From Sporobacter sp963663605 (GTDB lineage: Bacteria; Bacillota; Clostridia; Oscillospirales; Oscillospiraceae), in the NCBI GenBank assembly GCA_963663605.2, contig CAXXVF010000002.1, positions 1,426,001-1,490,000 of the forward strand: a stretch of 64,000 nt of DNA, read 5' to 3'. Positions 41,267 to 51,577 of this stretch are shown one piece after another (within the stretch, counting starts at the first letter, position 1; every line of letters begins with the position of its first letter). Made by a program: the position numbers and the translations under genes. The notes beneath the pieces were generated by a model. That model was not told the origin of the DNA and did no database searches. It worked only from the letters and a program-made list of their open reading frames with translations.

Positions 41267-42568
41267 ATGTCTGAACCCTTAAAAATGCCCACGCGCAGCA
41301 GAAAGTTCTTTCTTTTCATGATTCCTGCTTATATCCTGTGGCTGATTGGTCAATACTTCTTCCCGATTTTCGCAACGGACCAGCTCAACGTCGTCCTGCC
41401 CTATATGATGGAAGCCAAAGGCTGGACGGCACTGCAAGTCGCAAACCCCAACTCGATCGGACGAATCATAGGCATCCCGCTTACACTCGTCTGGGGCACG
41501 CTGATCATCAAGCTGGGCGCAAAACGTGTGTTCTGCATCTCGCTGACGCTGTATGGCTTGTTTGAAGTCCTCGTGGCGCTTGCAAGCAATTACACAATGT
41601 TCAGCATAGGCTTCGGTGCTCTGCCGATCATAGGCACCGCGCTTTTGATGTCAACCTTCTCCCTGATCAACAACTGGTTCCGCAGCTGGCGCGGCACCGC
41701 GCTCGGCATCGTCACCTGCGTATCGCCAATGTCCAACGCGACCGTCATCCAGTATATGCAAAAAGGCCTCGTCTCCATGGGATATTTCCAAACGTTTTTC
41801 ATTCTGGCAATGATCGTCACGGTCGCAGGCCTTCTGGGCTTTTTACTCGTACGTGAAACGCCGGAGCAGGTCGGCGTATATCCCGACGGCGCCCTTACGC
41901 TACCGCCCCCCGAAAAACTCGCAAACGAAGACGACGTGGACAAAATACGTTTCAGACATCTTTTCCGGCACAAGGAAGCATGGCTGCATTGCCTGACATT
42001 CGGCATCATGACCTTCGCACTCTGCGTTTACCCCGGTTTCTTTGTCACGCGCTTCACTGAGCTGGGCTTCACGCCCGCACAGGCGACTGCTTTTACATAC
42101 GGCTATTCGTTCCTGGGTGCCGGCCTGTCTTTGATATCAGGCATAATTGACGACAAGCTCGGCACGAGAAAAGCGACGATTTTGATGGCGTCTCTGTATT
42201 TCCTGGGAACAATCGGCCTGCGTTTCGGCAGCGTAGACCATCCGTGGATGATCTGGTTCGGCATCGTATCCCTCGGCGGCATCGTCGGCGCCAGCCCGAA
42301 CCTCAACCCGTCCATGGCGACGCATATCTACGGCAAGAAATCCTTTAACCGCGTTTATCGGTTTTTAAACACGGGCGTCTACATCCTGCCCGCGCTCGCC
42401 ATGACTTACACCACCGGCCTGTACGACTTGTCGGGCAGCCTGAACCTGCCGTACCTGCTCATGATCCCCATCAGCGGCATCTGTCTGCTCTGCACTATCT
42501 TTATGAAAAAGAAGCTCGACCTCACCGCAGACATTGAAGCGGAACTGAAGGTAAAGGCCAAGAAGTAG
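41267..42568 (+). CDS. MFS transporter, likely substrate carrier of the molybdoenzyme operon
   Basis: 433 residues, twelve hydrophobic helices. Organic-anion type MFS features are NSIGRIIGIPLTLVWGTLIIKLGAKRV (motif A-like loop after helix 2) and a central cytoplasmic loop with ETPEQVGVYPDG, typical of oxalate/formate-antiporter-like carriers. Co-oriented 50 bases after the FeS subunit gene with an AATAGGAG ribosome site, it most likely imports the aromatic substrate or exports the product. Confidence 0.88.
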   Translation: MSEPLKMPTRSRKFFLFMIPAYILWLIGQYFFPIFATDQLNVVLPYMMEAKGWTALQVANPNSIGRIIGIPLTLVWGTLIIKLGAKRVFCISLTLYGLFEVLVALASNYTMFSIGFGALPIIGTALLMSTFSLINNWFRSWRGTALGIVTCVSPMSNATVIQYMQKGLVSMGYFQTFFILAMIVTVAGLLGFLLVRETPEQVGVYPDGALTLPPPEKLANEDDVDKIRFRHLFRHKEAWLHCLTFGIMTFALCVYPGFFVTRFTELGFTPAQATAFTYGYSFLGAGLSLISGIIDDKLGTRKATILMASLYFLGTIGLRFGSVDHPWMIWFGIVSLGGIVGASPNLNPSMATHIYGKKSFNRVYRFLNTGVYILPALAMTYTTGLYDLSGSLNLPYLLMIPISGICLLCTIFMKKKLDLTADIEAELKVKAKK

Positions 42569-42772
42569 AACATCCCCTTACAGAAAAGGAACAGCTAACC
42601 CTCAGCGGAATGCTGATATCGAAATCAAATCATATTGTTGCATTATGCGCATCGATTTTGTATAATAAAATTACTTTTCTTTACCGAATGCAAGGCGGGT
42701 TTATTTTTGAACCCGCCTTGTATGGCAATGCTTTTGGCTTTTTATTTTAATGGGTACTGTAAGGGTGATTTT

Positions 42773-43680
42773 ATGACAATACAACAACTGAACTATTTCG
42801 TTGAAACATGTCGTCACAGCAGCATTACCGAAGCCGCAAAACACCTGTATATATCTCCTGCAGGCCTGCGGCTGGCGCTCCATCGCATAGAACAGGAATT
42901 CAACTGCAAACTGCTCACATGGGGCTCCAAGGGCGTAACGCCGACCGAAGAAGGGCATTTTCTGCTTGATCATGCAAGAAAAATCTGCGGTCTTTATAAT
43001 TCGTGCGAAGAGCACTTGGGGGCAAAGGCTCAGGAAGAGACGACTGTTAACGTTGCGATTTCAAGTTATATTCAAAATCATTATATTGCATCGATTCTGG
43101 CGGATTTCAACCGCGCGAAATGTAAATATCAGGTCATATACAAAGATTATAGCAACGCTCAGGCTGCAGTGGACGAGGGCAAGGCACAAATCGGTTTTGA
43201 CAGTGGGTTCATTGACAAAAAAAGTATTTATGCACGCCGGTCATAAAATATCGTCTTTGTGTTGTTTTAAACAAAGACAACCCACTGGCGGACTTATCAT
43301 CGTTTCCTCAAAAGCATCTGAATGAAGCAATGATCATCCTAATCGACCGCGTCGCACGGCAGACCGATTTTTTTGCTGTCTGCCAGAAATCCGGGGTAAC
43401 GCCAATCGTTGCATATGAAGTAGCAAAGGAAGTAACGATTTTTCATGGCGTTCAGGTTGAACCGCAGACTCTGGGAATAATCAACGAGGGAATTGCCGAG
43501 GAATTGGCTGCGGATAATGCTATATTGCCCAACTTTAAAATCATTCCTTTTGACGACCCCGCATTCTCAGAAGAGATATATATGTTCAGAAAAAAAGGCG
43601 ATTATCTGACGCCGGCTGCGATGCAGCTTCAAAAATACGTAAAACAAAGAGTGAAAAACATCGACGAAAACAAAGAGTGA
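42773..43680 (+). pseudogene. LysR-type regulator interrupted by a frameshift in an A7 run
   Basis: Reading starts at ATG 42773 (MTIQQLNYFVETCRHSSITEAAKHLYISPAGLRLALHRIEQEF, a normal LysR DNA-binding domain) and stops at 43246 in the effector domain. Reading continues in the -1 frame, where YLCTPVIKYRLCVVLNKDNPLADL and onward to the stop at 43680 completes a typical effector domain of about 302 residues in total. The frame changes in the run of seven A at 43216-43222 (GACAAAAAAAGTATT). One extra A would restore the gene. It may be a true mutation, a base-calling error, or slippage that still yields some full-length protein. It lies between the MFS gene and OYE copy 2, so either could be its target. 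Confidence 0.85.
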
Positions 43681-43731
43681 CCAACATTTTTTATATATAA
43701 CAAACTGAATCAACCGCTTGTGTTTTTAGAC

Positions 43732-43768
43732 AACAAACCTTTTCCTTAACGGAAAAGGTTTGTTTCTT
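43732..43768 (+). terminator. Terminator of the LysR gene
   Basis: A perfect 14-bp stem AACAAACCTTTTCC with its complement (43732-43764, loop TTAAC), then CTTGT on the plus strand. Confidence 0.8.
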
Positions 43769-43857
43769 GTGCAGACATTTCTATAGTAATAACTTTTATA
43801 CAAAGAAATTGAAAAGAATGAAATTCGATTTGTACAAAAAAATCAGGAGGACCCAAT

Positions 43858-45804
43858 ATGAACAAATTTCAAAACCTGTTGTCTCCGATTGAAATCGCAG
43901 GAACTTTATTTAGAAATCGTATTTTTGCGTCTCCTCAGGGATTTTACAATGTACGTCAGGACCATCTTCCCGGCATTGATGAAGTCGCGTTTTACGAAAG
44001 GAAAGCAAAGGGCGGTTTCGCGTCTGTATGTGTCGGCGACCTGATGGTCGACGACGATACCGGAACGCACTACCCCTGGCTTATATCACTCAACAATCCC
44101 GACGCGCTGCCGGGAATGGCAATGGTTACAAGCGCAGTATCCCGTTTCGGCGCGGTTGCTTCCGCGGAGCTTTCACATGCGGGCATGTACTCCGATACCG
44201 TTGCCGCCCGAGGGCTGCCGCTGTACGGACCGGTTGAACGCGATGTCGAGATCGGCCATGTATATGAAATGCCCGAAGAAATCATATACAAAATCATTGA
44301 ATCATTTGGGCGCGGCGCGGCTTATGCGAAACAGGCCGGGTTCGGCATGGTAACCATTCACGGCGGACACGGCTGGCTGCTGTCTCAATTTATGTCTCCG
44401 ATGCTCAATACCCGAAAGGATATGTGGGGCGGCGCGCTTGAAAACCGCATGCGCCTCCCCCTGGCAGTTATCGAAAGCATCCGCAGGCACGTCGGGCCCA
44501 AATTCCCGATAGAATTCCGCATGAGCGGTGATGAAGCCGATCCCAACGGCTACGACATTACCGAAGGCATACGTCTGGCAAAACTGCTCGACGGGAAGGC
44601 GGATATCATCCATGTTTCAACCGGAAATCACGAGATCATCTATTCCACGATCATCACGCATCCCAGCATGTTCGTGCCTGACAACTGCAATGTGAAATTT
44701 GCAGCAGAAATCAAAAAGCATGTAAAAGCCCCGGTCACCACGGTCGGCGCAATCAGCGATCCCGGCGAAATGGAAGAAATCATTGCTTCCGGGAAAGCGG
44801 ACATCGTTGTGCTCGGCAGACAGAGCCTGGCAGACCCGGATCTGCCCATCAAGACAGCAACAGGCCGCGAAGACGAAATCCAGCGCTGTATGCGCTGTAT
44901 GACATGCTTTTCGGAAACAATTGACCGGCGCGTTTACAAATGCGCCATCAATCCCGAAACAGGCAATGAGGTCGAGGTCAAGACGCTGAGTATCACGCCG
45001 GCGGAAAAGAAAAAAGTCCTTGTTATAGGCGGCGGGCCCGGCGGTATGCAGGCCGCGCTTACAGCCTCCCGCAGGGGCCATGAGGTCATCCTCTGCGAGA
45101 AGCGCGACCGGCTTGGCGGCGTGCTGCTCTGTGAGGAAAAGGTTCCGTTTAAACAGAAGCTGGGCGAATATCTTGCACGGCAGGGAAAGTTCCTGGACAA
45201 GTCTTCTGTGGATGTGCGGCTGAACACCGAGGTAACTTCTCAACTGGTGAAGGATATAGCGCCGGAAGCCATCATCGCCGCCATGGGCGCAAAACCGGCT
45301 GTTCCTCCCATCAAGGGTATTGACGGTGAAAATGTGCTGATGGCCGAAGATGTTTATATGCATCCGGCGAAAGCGGGAAAAAACGTCATCATCCTCGGCG
45401 CAGGACTTGTTGGGCTTGAGCTCGGCATTTATCTTGCGCAGCTCGGAAGCCGAATTACAACGCTTGAAATGATGGACAGAACAAATATGAGTCCTACTTC
45501 CCTGCACGGCGTTGCTATAAACGAGCAGAACAAACAGCTCGGTATCAATATATATTTCTCAACATGCGTAAAAGAAATTACCGATACAGGTGTAATTGCC
45601 GAAAAAGGCGGCAAGATCGTCCGCTATGACGGCGACTGCGTCATCTGTGCCGCCGGGCAAATACCACTGCGCAAAGAGGCGGCTGAATTAATCGGCCTAG
45701 CTCCGGAGTTTTATCAGATCGGTGACTGCCTGTCACCCAGGAACATCGTCTCCGCAACACAGGAGGCATATTTTACAGCCAGTAATATTGGACGGATACT
45801 TTAA
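43858..45804 (+). CDS. OYE-like NADH:flavin oxidoreductase (2-enoate reductase family), copy 2
   Basis: 648 residues with the same order as copy 1: FMN barrel (ASAELSHAGMYSD; HGGHGWLLSQFMSPMLNTR; FRMSGDEAD), a 4Fe-4S site with CMRCMTC at about 343-349 and the fourth Cys about 12 residues on (CAINPE), an FAD motif VIGGGPGGMQAAL (about 388) and an NAD motif IILGAGLVGLELGIY (about 510). All cofactor motifs look intact. The segment HGGHGW carries Trp where many relatives (HGAHGY) have Tyr, a trait shared by all three copies here. AGGAGGACCCAAT precedes ATG. It is followed by an MFS gene in the same orientation, suggesting a carrier-reductase pair. Confidence 0.92.
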   Translation: MNKFQNLLSPIEIAGTLFRNRIFASPQGFYNVRQDHLPGIDEVAFYERKAKGGFASVCVGDLMVDDDTGTHYPWLISLNNPDALPGMAMVTSAVSRFGAVASAELSHAGMYSDTVAARGLPLYGPVERDVEIGHVYEMPEEIIYKIIESFGRGAAYAKQAGFGMVTIHGGHGWLLSQFMSPMLNTRKDMWGGALENRMRLPLAVIESIRRHVGPKFPIEFRMSGDEADPNGYDITEGIRLAKLLDGKADIIHVSTGNHEIIYSTIITHPSMFVPDNCNVKFAAEIKKHVKAPVTTVGAISDPGEMEEIIASGKADIVVLGRQSLADPDLPIKTATGREDEIQRCMRCMTCFSETIDRRVYKCAINPETGNEVEVKTLSITPAEKKKVLVIGGGPGGMQAALTASRRGHEVILCEKRDRLGGVLLCEEKVPFKQKLGEYLARQGKFLDKSSVDVRLNTEVTSQLVKDIAPEAIIAAMGAKPAVPPIKGIDGENVLMAEDVYMHPAKAGKNVIILGAGLVGLELGIYLAQLGSRITTLEMMDRTNMSPTSLHGVAINEQNKQLGINIYFSTCVKEITDTGVIAEKGGKIVRYDGDCVICAAGQIPLRKEAAELIGLAPEFYQIGDCLSPRNIVSATQEAYFTASNIGRIL

Positions 45805-45918
45805 ACGTACAATCTGGCGAGTTTATATGGGAGGGGAAGAAGGAGGAAAAGAATGTTTTTGAAAATAAAACGCAACTCAATCGCACCACTATAAAAAGAA
45901 CTGAAAGGAATTACAAGC

Positions 45919-47175
45919 ATGAGAAAACAAAAAGCGTGGATCGGCGTATTTGTATTACTGGCAGCAAACACTGCCGCAGCGGGCGCGGAATGGTGTACCT
46001 CTGCGTTGGCAACTATCTCCAGCAATTTCCCGGACGTCCCGTACAGTGTGATTACCCTTATCAACAACATTCCCAATCTGTGTGCTATTGTCTTTGCAAT
46101 TTTGGCAGGCTTCCATGTCGGCAGGAAGATCAAGCTGAAAACCATGATGGTAACAGCCATATCGCTGTTCGTTATCGGCGGTACGCTTCCCGCGATTACA
46201 GCCACAACCAGCATTTATCTGGTTCTTGTCGAACGTTTGGTCTTCGGAATCGGATACGGCACCATGCAGGGCATCTGCGTTTCCATGTCCTATAAGCTTA
46301 TTACGAACAAAGGCCTGCGCACCCATGCCATGGGCTGGACGCAAAGCGCGCAGTACGGTATCAACATGATCGCGCAGGTCGCCGTCGGCATTCTGGCCGC
46401 GACTAAATGGAATTACAGCTTCTTTGCATATCTTTGGGGCCTGATTCCCCTTGTGATCGTGATCATCTTTTGCCCCGACTTCCCGCTCAACAAGGATGCG
46501 GAAGCGATTGAAGGCACCCCCCGGCTGGGCGATGAGCCGCTTTTCAAATCCATTAAAAACCTGCCGGGCTCAGTATGGGCATTTTCCATATTTGTAGCGT
46601 TGTTTCTGATGTGCGTTTATCCGTTCCTGCTGAACGTTTCCACTATTATTGTTGCAAACGGATACGGCAATTCCGTCCAGGCCGGAACCGCAATGGTGTT
46701 CTTCAGCATCGGAACAATAATCGGCGGCATCTTTTTTGGCCCATACGCAAAACTTGCTAAAAACTTCACGCTTTTTGGCTATATGCTTTTAGTAGCGCTT
46801 TGTTTCATTCTAACACTGTTTGTAAACTCCTACGCAGCGTTCTGCGCAATACTTTTCGTGTGCGGTCTCGGTATTACCGGCCCGATCCCCTCCTGCATGA
46901 ACGCGTATTCTTCACATGTGCCGGAAAACAGATTCTTTATTGCGTCCGGCATCACAATGGCCGGCGTCAATCTCGGCGCCTTCCTTGCTACGCCCTATAT
47001 TGCGATCTACGAGGCTGCCGGAAATACTTCCCCGACGGCTACCCTGATACCTTCCGCTTGCATCCTTGTCGTGATGGGCATTATTTCTGTCGTGCTTCTT
47101 AAAAAGCCGGAAGGAAAAGCGCAGCAGAAGCAGCTTAATTATAAACAAACACGATTACATAAGCAGCATATATAA
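45919..47175 (+). CDS. MFS transporter paired with OYE copy 2
   Basis: 418 residues, about twelve helices. The start KQKAWIGVFVLLAANTAAAGAEWCTSALATI and the loop GFHVGRKIKLKTMMV after helix 2 fit the major facilitator superfamily. It is 114 bases downstream of the reductase gene with GAAAGGAATTACAAGC before ATG, and a terminator overlaps its stop. Transport of the reductase substrate or product is inferred from position only. Confidence 0.87.
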   Translation: MRKQKAWIGVFVLLAANTAAAGAEWCTSALATISSNFPDVPYSVITLINNIPNLCAIVFAILAGFHVGRKIKLKTMMVTAISLFVIGGTLPAITATTSIYLVLVERLVFGIGYGTMQGICVSMSYKLITNKGLRTHAMGWTQSAQYGINMIAQVAVGILAATKWNYSFFAYLWGLIPLVIVIIFCPDFPLNKDAEAIEGTPRLGDEPLFKSIKNLPGSVWAFSIFVALFLMCVYPFLLNVSTIIVANGYGNSVQAGTAMVFFSIGTIIGGIFFGPYAKLAKNFTLFGYMLLVALCFILTLFVNSYAAFCAILFVCGLGITGPIPSCMNAYSSHVPENRFFIASGITMAGVNLGAFLATPYIAIYEAAGNTSPTATLIPSACILVVMGIISVVLLKKPEGKAQQKQLNYKQTRLHKQHI

Positions 47176-47208
47176 CGTCCCCGGCCTTTCGTGTAATGCC
47201 GGGGACGT
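47175..47208 (+). terminator. Terminator after the second MFS gene
   Basis: ACGTCCCCGGC / GCCGGGGACGT (stem 47175-47208, loop of twelve bases), followed by CATAAATG. The T run is weak. Confidence 0.6.
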
Positions 47209-47258
47209 CATAAATGCATCGGCAGCAGCAAAAAGTTATAACTAACGGAGGCAGTTCC

Positions 47259-48632
47259 ATGTCTGATTTTCAACTGAAATACCCCAATCTTTTCACGCCG
47301 ATCCAGCTCGGCAACACGGTTTTCCGCAACCGAATTTTCTGCGCGCCCACCGGCTACCAGCTCCTGCGCGACAGAAAAAGGCCGCCATATGACGCAATGT
47401 GCTATTTCGAGCGCAAAGCTATGGGCGGCGCGGCCACAGTCACCATGGGCGAATGCGTCGTCGACAACTTGCGCGGAAGGAGCGGCGCCAACCATACCGA
47501 ACTGGACGACCCGGAAAACATCGGCCCGCTTTCCGTCATCGCAAACGGCGTCGGCAAATACGGCGCCGTACCCGTCGTGGAATTGCAGCACGCCGGCATG
47601 TTCGGTACGCTGGCGCCGGAAATAGCCGGCGAACCGGTCTACGGACCGGTTGACATGATCATCCACGGAGCGGTTGCGTATCCGGAAGACCGCCATATCC
47701 ATGAAATGCCGGAGCATGCAATCGAAGATGTAATCGAAAAGTTTGCCAACGCCGCCCTTGTCGCTAAAAGAGCCGGGTTTGGCATGGTGCTGGTGCACGG
47801 CGGTCACGGCTGGCTGCTTTCCCAGTTCATGTCGCCGAAAATCAATACGCGCAGGGATCGGTGGGGCGGCGCGCTTGAAAACGCATGCGGCTTCCGATAG
47901 CCATCTGTGACAGGATCAAGCAGGTGTGCGGAAAAGGCTTTCCAATTGAATTCCGCATGAGCGGATCGGAGGTCAATCCCGACGGCTATGATATCGAAGA
48001 CGGCGTTGCAATGGCGCAGCTTCTTGGCGGTTATGTAGACCTTATCCATGTCTCCACCGGCAATCACGAAGTATTTGAGGCATTCGTCATCACACATCCC
48101 AGCATGTTCCTGCCTGAAGGCTGCAACCTGAAATATGCAGCTGAAATCAAAAAAACATGTTAAGACGCCGGTCGCGGCGGTCGGCGCTTTTAACGATCCG
48201 GCACAGATGGAAGACGTTATTGCCTCGGGTAAAGCAGACGTCATTTCCGTAGCCCGTGGACTGCTGGCCGGGCTGGGCCGGAACGTAACCATAATGGAAC
48301 TGATGCCGCAGCTTAACGACGGCGGGAACCAGCTCCACGGCATCGCGCTTAACGTTCAGATAAGAGATCTCGGAATACAACTCGCACTTGCAACGAAAGC
48401 ACTGGAGGTTACGGAAAACGGTGTAATTGCCGAAAACAGCGAAGGCGGCAAATTGTACGAAGCCGATACCGTAGTTTTTGCGATCGGGCAAAAACCGCTG
48501 GCCGATAAAGCCGCCGCGCTTTCCGCATGTGCGCCGGAGTTTTACATGATCGAAGACGTCACTGCCGCCAGAAATATCTCCAACGCTACCAGAACAGCAT
48601 TTTACACAGTAAGAAATATCGGCAGAGTCTGA
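47259..48632 (+). pseudogene. Decayed OYE-like flavin oxidoreductase, copy 3
   Basis: The start (MSDFQLKYPNLFTPIQLGN at 47259, GGAGG upstream) and end (APEFYMIEDVTAARN) match copies 1 and 2. There are three lesions. First, one base is missing at about 47881 (AACGCATGCGG, where the homologs' NRMRLP calls for AACCGC). Second, there is one extra A in a run of seven A at about 48152-48158 (EIKK then HVKTP in the next frame). Third, a deletion joins SVARGLLA directly to GLGRNVTIMEL at about 48270, removing roughly 200 codons with the 4Fe-4S cysteines and the whole FAD-binding motif. Even if the frameshifts were errors, the deletion removes electron input, so a normal reductase cannot be made. Confidence 0.93.
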
Positions 48633-48659
48633 TCCGGCCAGTGCCCGTATAAATACAAC

Positions 48660-48684
48660 AAAAGACCCTTTCGGGTCTTTTTGT
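48660..48684. terminator. Bidirectional terminator of GACCC-TTTC-GGGTC type
   Basis: AAAAGACCC-TTTC-GGGTCTTTTT between the decayed OYE gene (+) and the convergent DUF2254 gene (-). Confidence 0.85.
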
Positions 48685-48712
48685 TTTGGAACGGGACCGC
48701 CCGCATCTTCTG

Positions 48713-50050
48713 TCAGACAGTTTTGAGCAGATCGTTCAGCTTGATTTTCTGATTGGACGCTTTGGAAAGCTGATAGTACCGTTCACGGATATATTTCTTC
48801 TCGTATTCCGGATATTCCGTTAAATTCGATTTGTCTATCAGATATCCGCTGTATGTCCACACCTGCTCTCCAATAGCCGGGCCGTTGTTTTTACAGATCA
48901 TGATCAGCGCGCTCAATATTGCGTCAATAATGATAATGTCCTTCAGGCCATAGTGCGCGATTTGATTGAAATGCATGAAAAGCAGGCGGTCAAACGTCGT
49001 GCCCTGTACGATCAGCTTAATATTCTGCGCATCGTCCACATATACCTTTGCTTCAAGCCCTTTTGCGGCTTTCTGGAGCAGAAATCCGATCTGCTCGATA
49101 CAAAATACCGCGGTACCGGGATCGTTGATGCCGGGCGAGAGCGCCCGGACCGCTATCTCAACTAGTTTCTTCGTCCCGGCCCCGATATCTTCATATAAGT
49201 CGGACTCGTCTCCGATATAAACCGACTCGAGCAGATGCGCCTCAATTTCTTCCGTCTCCTCCGGCTTGTTGAAATGATAGACCCTTATGAGCGGTTCTCC
49301 GGCCAAAACATGCCTGCCGACCATGTTGACGCAGGACAGCACGGCGTTGTTCACCTTGGCGAACTCAAACAGCTTCTTCTCATCGTAGTACTGAATAAAG
49401 CCGGACTGCTCCGCCAATATCTCCCACGCCTCGCTTTTAAGTATACTCGAATATTCGGTCAGATTGCCGCACTGGATATCCGGATTGTCGTCAATGACCT
49501 TCTGATAGTTATCTATCCGGCCTGCCGTCTCTTTTACGAGGTTTTGAATGTAAAGCGATATCTGCACGGATTTGGCTATGTAATGTATGAAATACGCAAA
49601 TACGATAACCGCAAGTATGAGCAGCAGTATGCTGACGGCCGGGGACAGCACATATGTTTCATACTGTTCGGCTTTAACCGCAAACAAAGATATAATCGAA
49701 AAAATCAGCGATCCGATGAAAAAGCCCAAGATCCGCAGCGTCGTCTTTTTTTCAAGGAAGTCCCGCAGGGAGTTCGGCGACAGCTGGCTGCCGTATATCG
49801 TGAGTACGACCATCATGATGGAAAACGTTATCGTAAGCATGGTCAAAAGACTGCCGACAACCGTTGACAGGATGACGCCGCCCATACTCCTGGACGTATA
49901 TAAGAACATCGGCGTTTCCGACGACACCGCCGCGCCCGCGAAAACGTCCAGATTGATGAATATACACGCCAGAAGAATAAAGAAAACGGTGTACAGACCC
50001 GGTATGAAGTACAGCTTTGTCCGGACGTTAAGAATAAATTTCCGTATCAC
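48713..50050 (-). CDS. DUF2254 family membrane protein
   Basis: 445 residues. Four membrane helices lie in the first 170 residues, with SRSMGGVILSTVVGSLLTMLTITFSIMMVVLTIYGSQLSPNSLRDF, the clearest DUF2254 signature. The soluble C-terminal domain has ALSPGINDPGTAVFCIEQIG, also conserved in the family. Function is unknown; ion-channel-like roles have been suspected. The start is GTG at 50050, because GGAGGGG sits five bases upstream; the longer frame to 50116 has no ribosome site. Confidence 0.85.
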   Translation of the reverse strand: MIRKFILNVRTKLYFIPGLYTVFFILLACIFINLDVFAGAAVSSETPMFLYTSRSMGGVILSTVVGSLLTMLTITFSIMMVVLTIYGSQLSPNSLRDFLEKKTTLRILGFFIGSLIFSIISLFAVKAEQYETYVLSPAVSILLLILAVIVFAYFIHYIAKSVQISLYIQNLVKETAGRIDNYQKVIDDNPDIQCGNLTEYSSILKSEAWEILAEQSGFIQYYDEKKLFEFAKVNNAVLSCVNMVGRHVLAGEPLIRVYHFNKPEETEEIEAHLLESVYIGDESDLYEDIGAGTKKLVEIAVRALSPGINDPGTAVFCIEQIGFLLQKAAKGLEAKVYVDDAQNIKLIVQGTTFDRLLFMHFNQIAHYGLKDIIIIDAILSALIMICKNNGPAIGEQVWTYSGYLIDKSNLTEYPEYEKKYIRERYYQLSKASNQKIKLNDLLKTV

Positions 50051-50122
50051 TGCAGCCCCTCCGATTATTTTGTCATTATATTTAAATATTTTATCGTATC
50101 GGCGGTAATTAGTCAAAAAATG

Positions 50123-50147
50123 AAAAAAGACCCGAAAGGGTCTTTTT
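50123..50147. terminator. Terminator of GACCC-GAAA-GGGTC type
   Basis: AAAAAAGACCC-GAAA-GGGTCTTTTTT, 3' of the MFS gene on the minus strand. It is the complement-loop form of the repeated terminator core. Confidence 0.88.
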
Positions 50148-50164
50148 TGTCGGAGCTGAAGCGT

Positions 50165-51361
50165 TTATCCGTCCACCGCTTTCGGAAGAAGCGTCATCAT
50201 CACCGCGCAGATAAGCGTAAACGCGCCGACAATAATGAAATAAAGATAAAAGCTCCCGCCGGCTATAGGCGCCGCTACATACGTCGGCAGTATAATGCTT
50301 CCAAGGAGTTGAAGCGTCGCGATAAAGCCGCCGGCCGTACCGGCGTACATGGGACCGATTCCCGGAAGCTTGATGTTGATCGCAATGAGCTGCGGCAGTA
50401 CGCCCCCGACACCCATGCCCGTGAGGAAAAGCGCCGCGTAAAGCGGCAGCCCGACAGGCGCGAGCCAGGAAAACGCCGTCCCGACAGCCGCCACGATGCT
50501 GTTGATGAACAGTACAAGCCGCAGCTTGCCGGTTTTATGGGCAACGATCGGCATGACAAGGCTGCCCACAAGGTTGCCGATTATATTGATAGACGATACA
50601 ACCCCGGCGGACGCTTCGGACATGCCTCTGGACACAAGCGCCGCTGAAATCAGCGAGTTGAGACCGATCATCGCGCTGCTCAAACAGAAATTACCAATCG
50701 CAGCAATCCAAACATACTTGTTTGACAAAACCGTTTTCAGACATGTCCGGATACTTGGAAGCGTCGACACCTCTTCTTTTCCCCGGTTTCTTCTTTTTGG
50801 AACACCTGTAATCCAAAGTATAACGCTCGCAACTCCAAGACATGCCGCAAGGATGAACGCAGATCTTGTGGTAGGCATAAGCGCCGTCGTAGACATGGCA
50901 ACGATCATCATACCGGTGCCGATGGCGACGGCCATGCTGACGATAACGCCAACCTTCTTAGGATCAAATACGCTCCCGATAATTTTAGCGGCATTGCTGA
51001 CAACGATCCCGGCAGAAACGCCGACCAGCGCCATGCTGATATACAACGTCACGTAGCTGTTTGCAAACACTCTTAGAATGCCGCCGATTCCTGAAATGAC
51101 AACAAATATGCCGACGACAGTTTTAAACCCAAACTTATCCGTCAATATACCGCTTATAAAGCAGAAAAACACCGCCAGAATCATAGGCGCGGTAAAAATG
51201 GACGTGAACTGTCCGTTTGTGAGCGAATACTGCTCCATTATCCTCGCCGCCAAAGGGGACATCTGATACTGCGCAAAATTCGGCAAGGTAAACGCCAGGG
51301 AAAAAGCCAGGAACATTAAAATTTTGACTTTCTGTTTTCTCTTGTCTTTTTCTTTAATCAA
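50165..51361 (-). CDS. MFS transporter, tandem paralog A
   Basis: 398 residues, about twelve helices. The start is taken as TTG 51361, by analogy with the neighbouring paralog: both begin TTG then basic residues and KVKIL, with a GG-rich ribosome site 10-11 bases upstream (AAAGGTGG here). The helix-2 loop GILTDKFGFKTVV is the MFS motif A. Closely similar in order and sequence to the gene at 51620 (FAQYQMSPLAARIMEQYSLTNGQFTS; SNAAKIIGSVFDPKKVGVI), so one arose by duplication. The substrate is unknown; it does not look like the carriers at 41267 and 45919. Confidence 0.87.
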   Translation of the reverse strand: MIKEKDKRKQKVKILMFLAFSLAFTLPNFAQYQMSPLAARIMEQYSLTNGQFTSIFTAPMILAVFFCFISGILTDKFGFKTVVGIFVVISGIGGILRVFANSYVTLYISMALVGVSAGIVVSNAAKIIGSVFDPKKVGVIVSMAVAIGTGMMIVAMSTTALMPTTRSAFILAACLGVASVILWITGVPKRRNRGKEEVSTLPSIRTCLKTVLSNKYVWIAAIGNFCLSSAMIGLNSLISAALVSRGMSEASAGVVSSINIIGNLVGSLVMPIVAHKTGKLRLVLFINSIVAAVGTAFSWLAPVGLPLYAALFLTGMGVGGVLPQLIAINIKLPGIGPMYAGTAGGFIATLQLLGSIILPTYVAAPIAGGSFYLYFIIVGAFTLICAVMMTLLPKAVDG

Positions 51362-51577
51362 AAATACCCAGACCACCTTTGTAAATTAATTTTGTACTAA
51401 TTACAGCACAGCAACTCGTAAAATGCAATAGTGTAATAAACATACTTATCATCGATAAGTTGGAATTTCTTACAGATTTTATTTAAATGCTAAAAAATAA
51501 GCACCGGCTTTCGTAGCGCTGATCCACCTGTGCAGTAAAGCCGTCTATTTTTTTTGTCATTTCGTCTTTAAATATAC

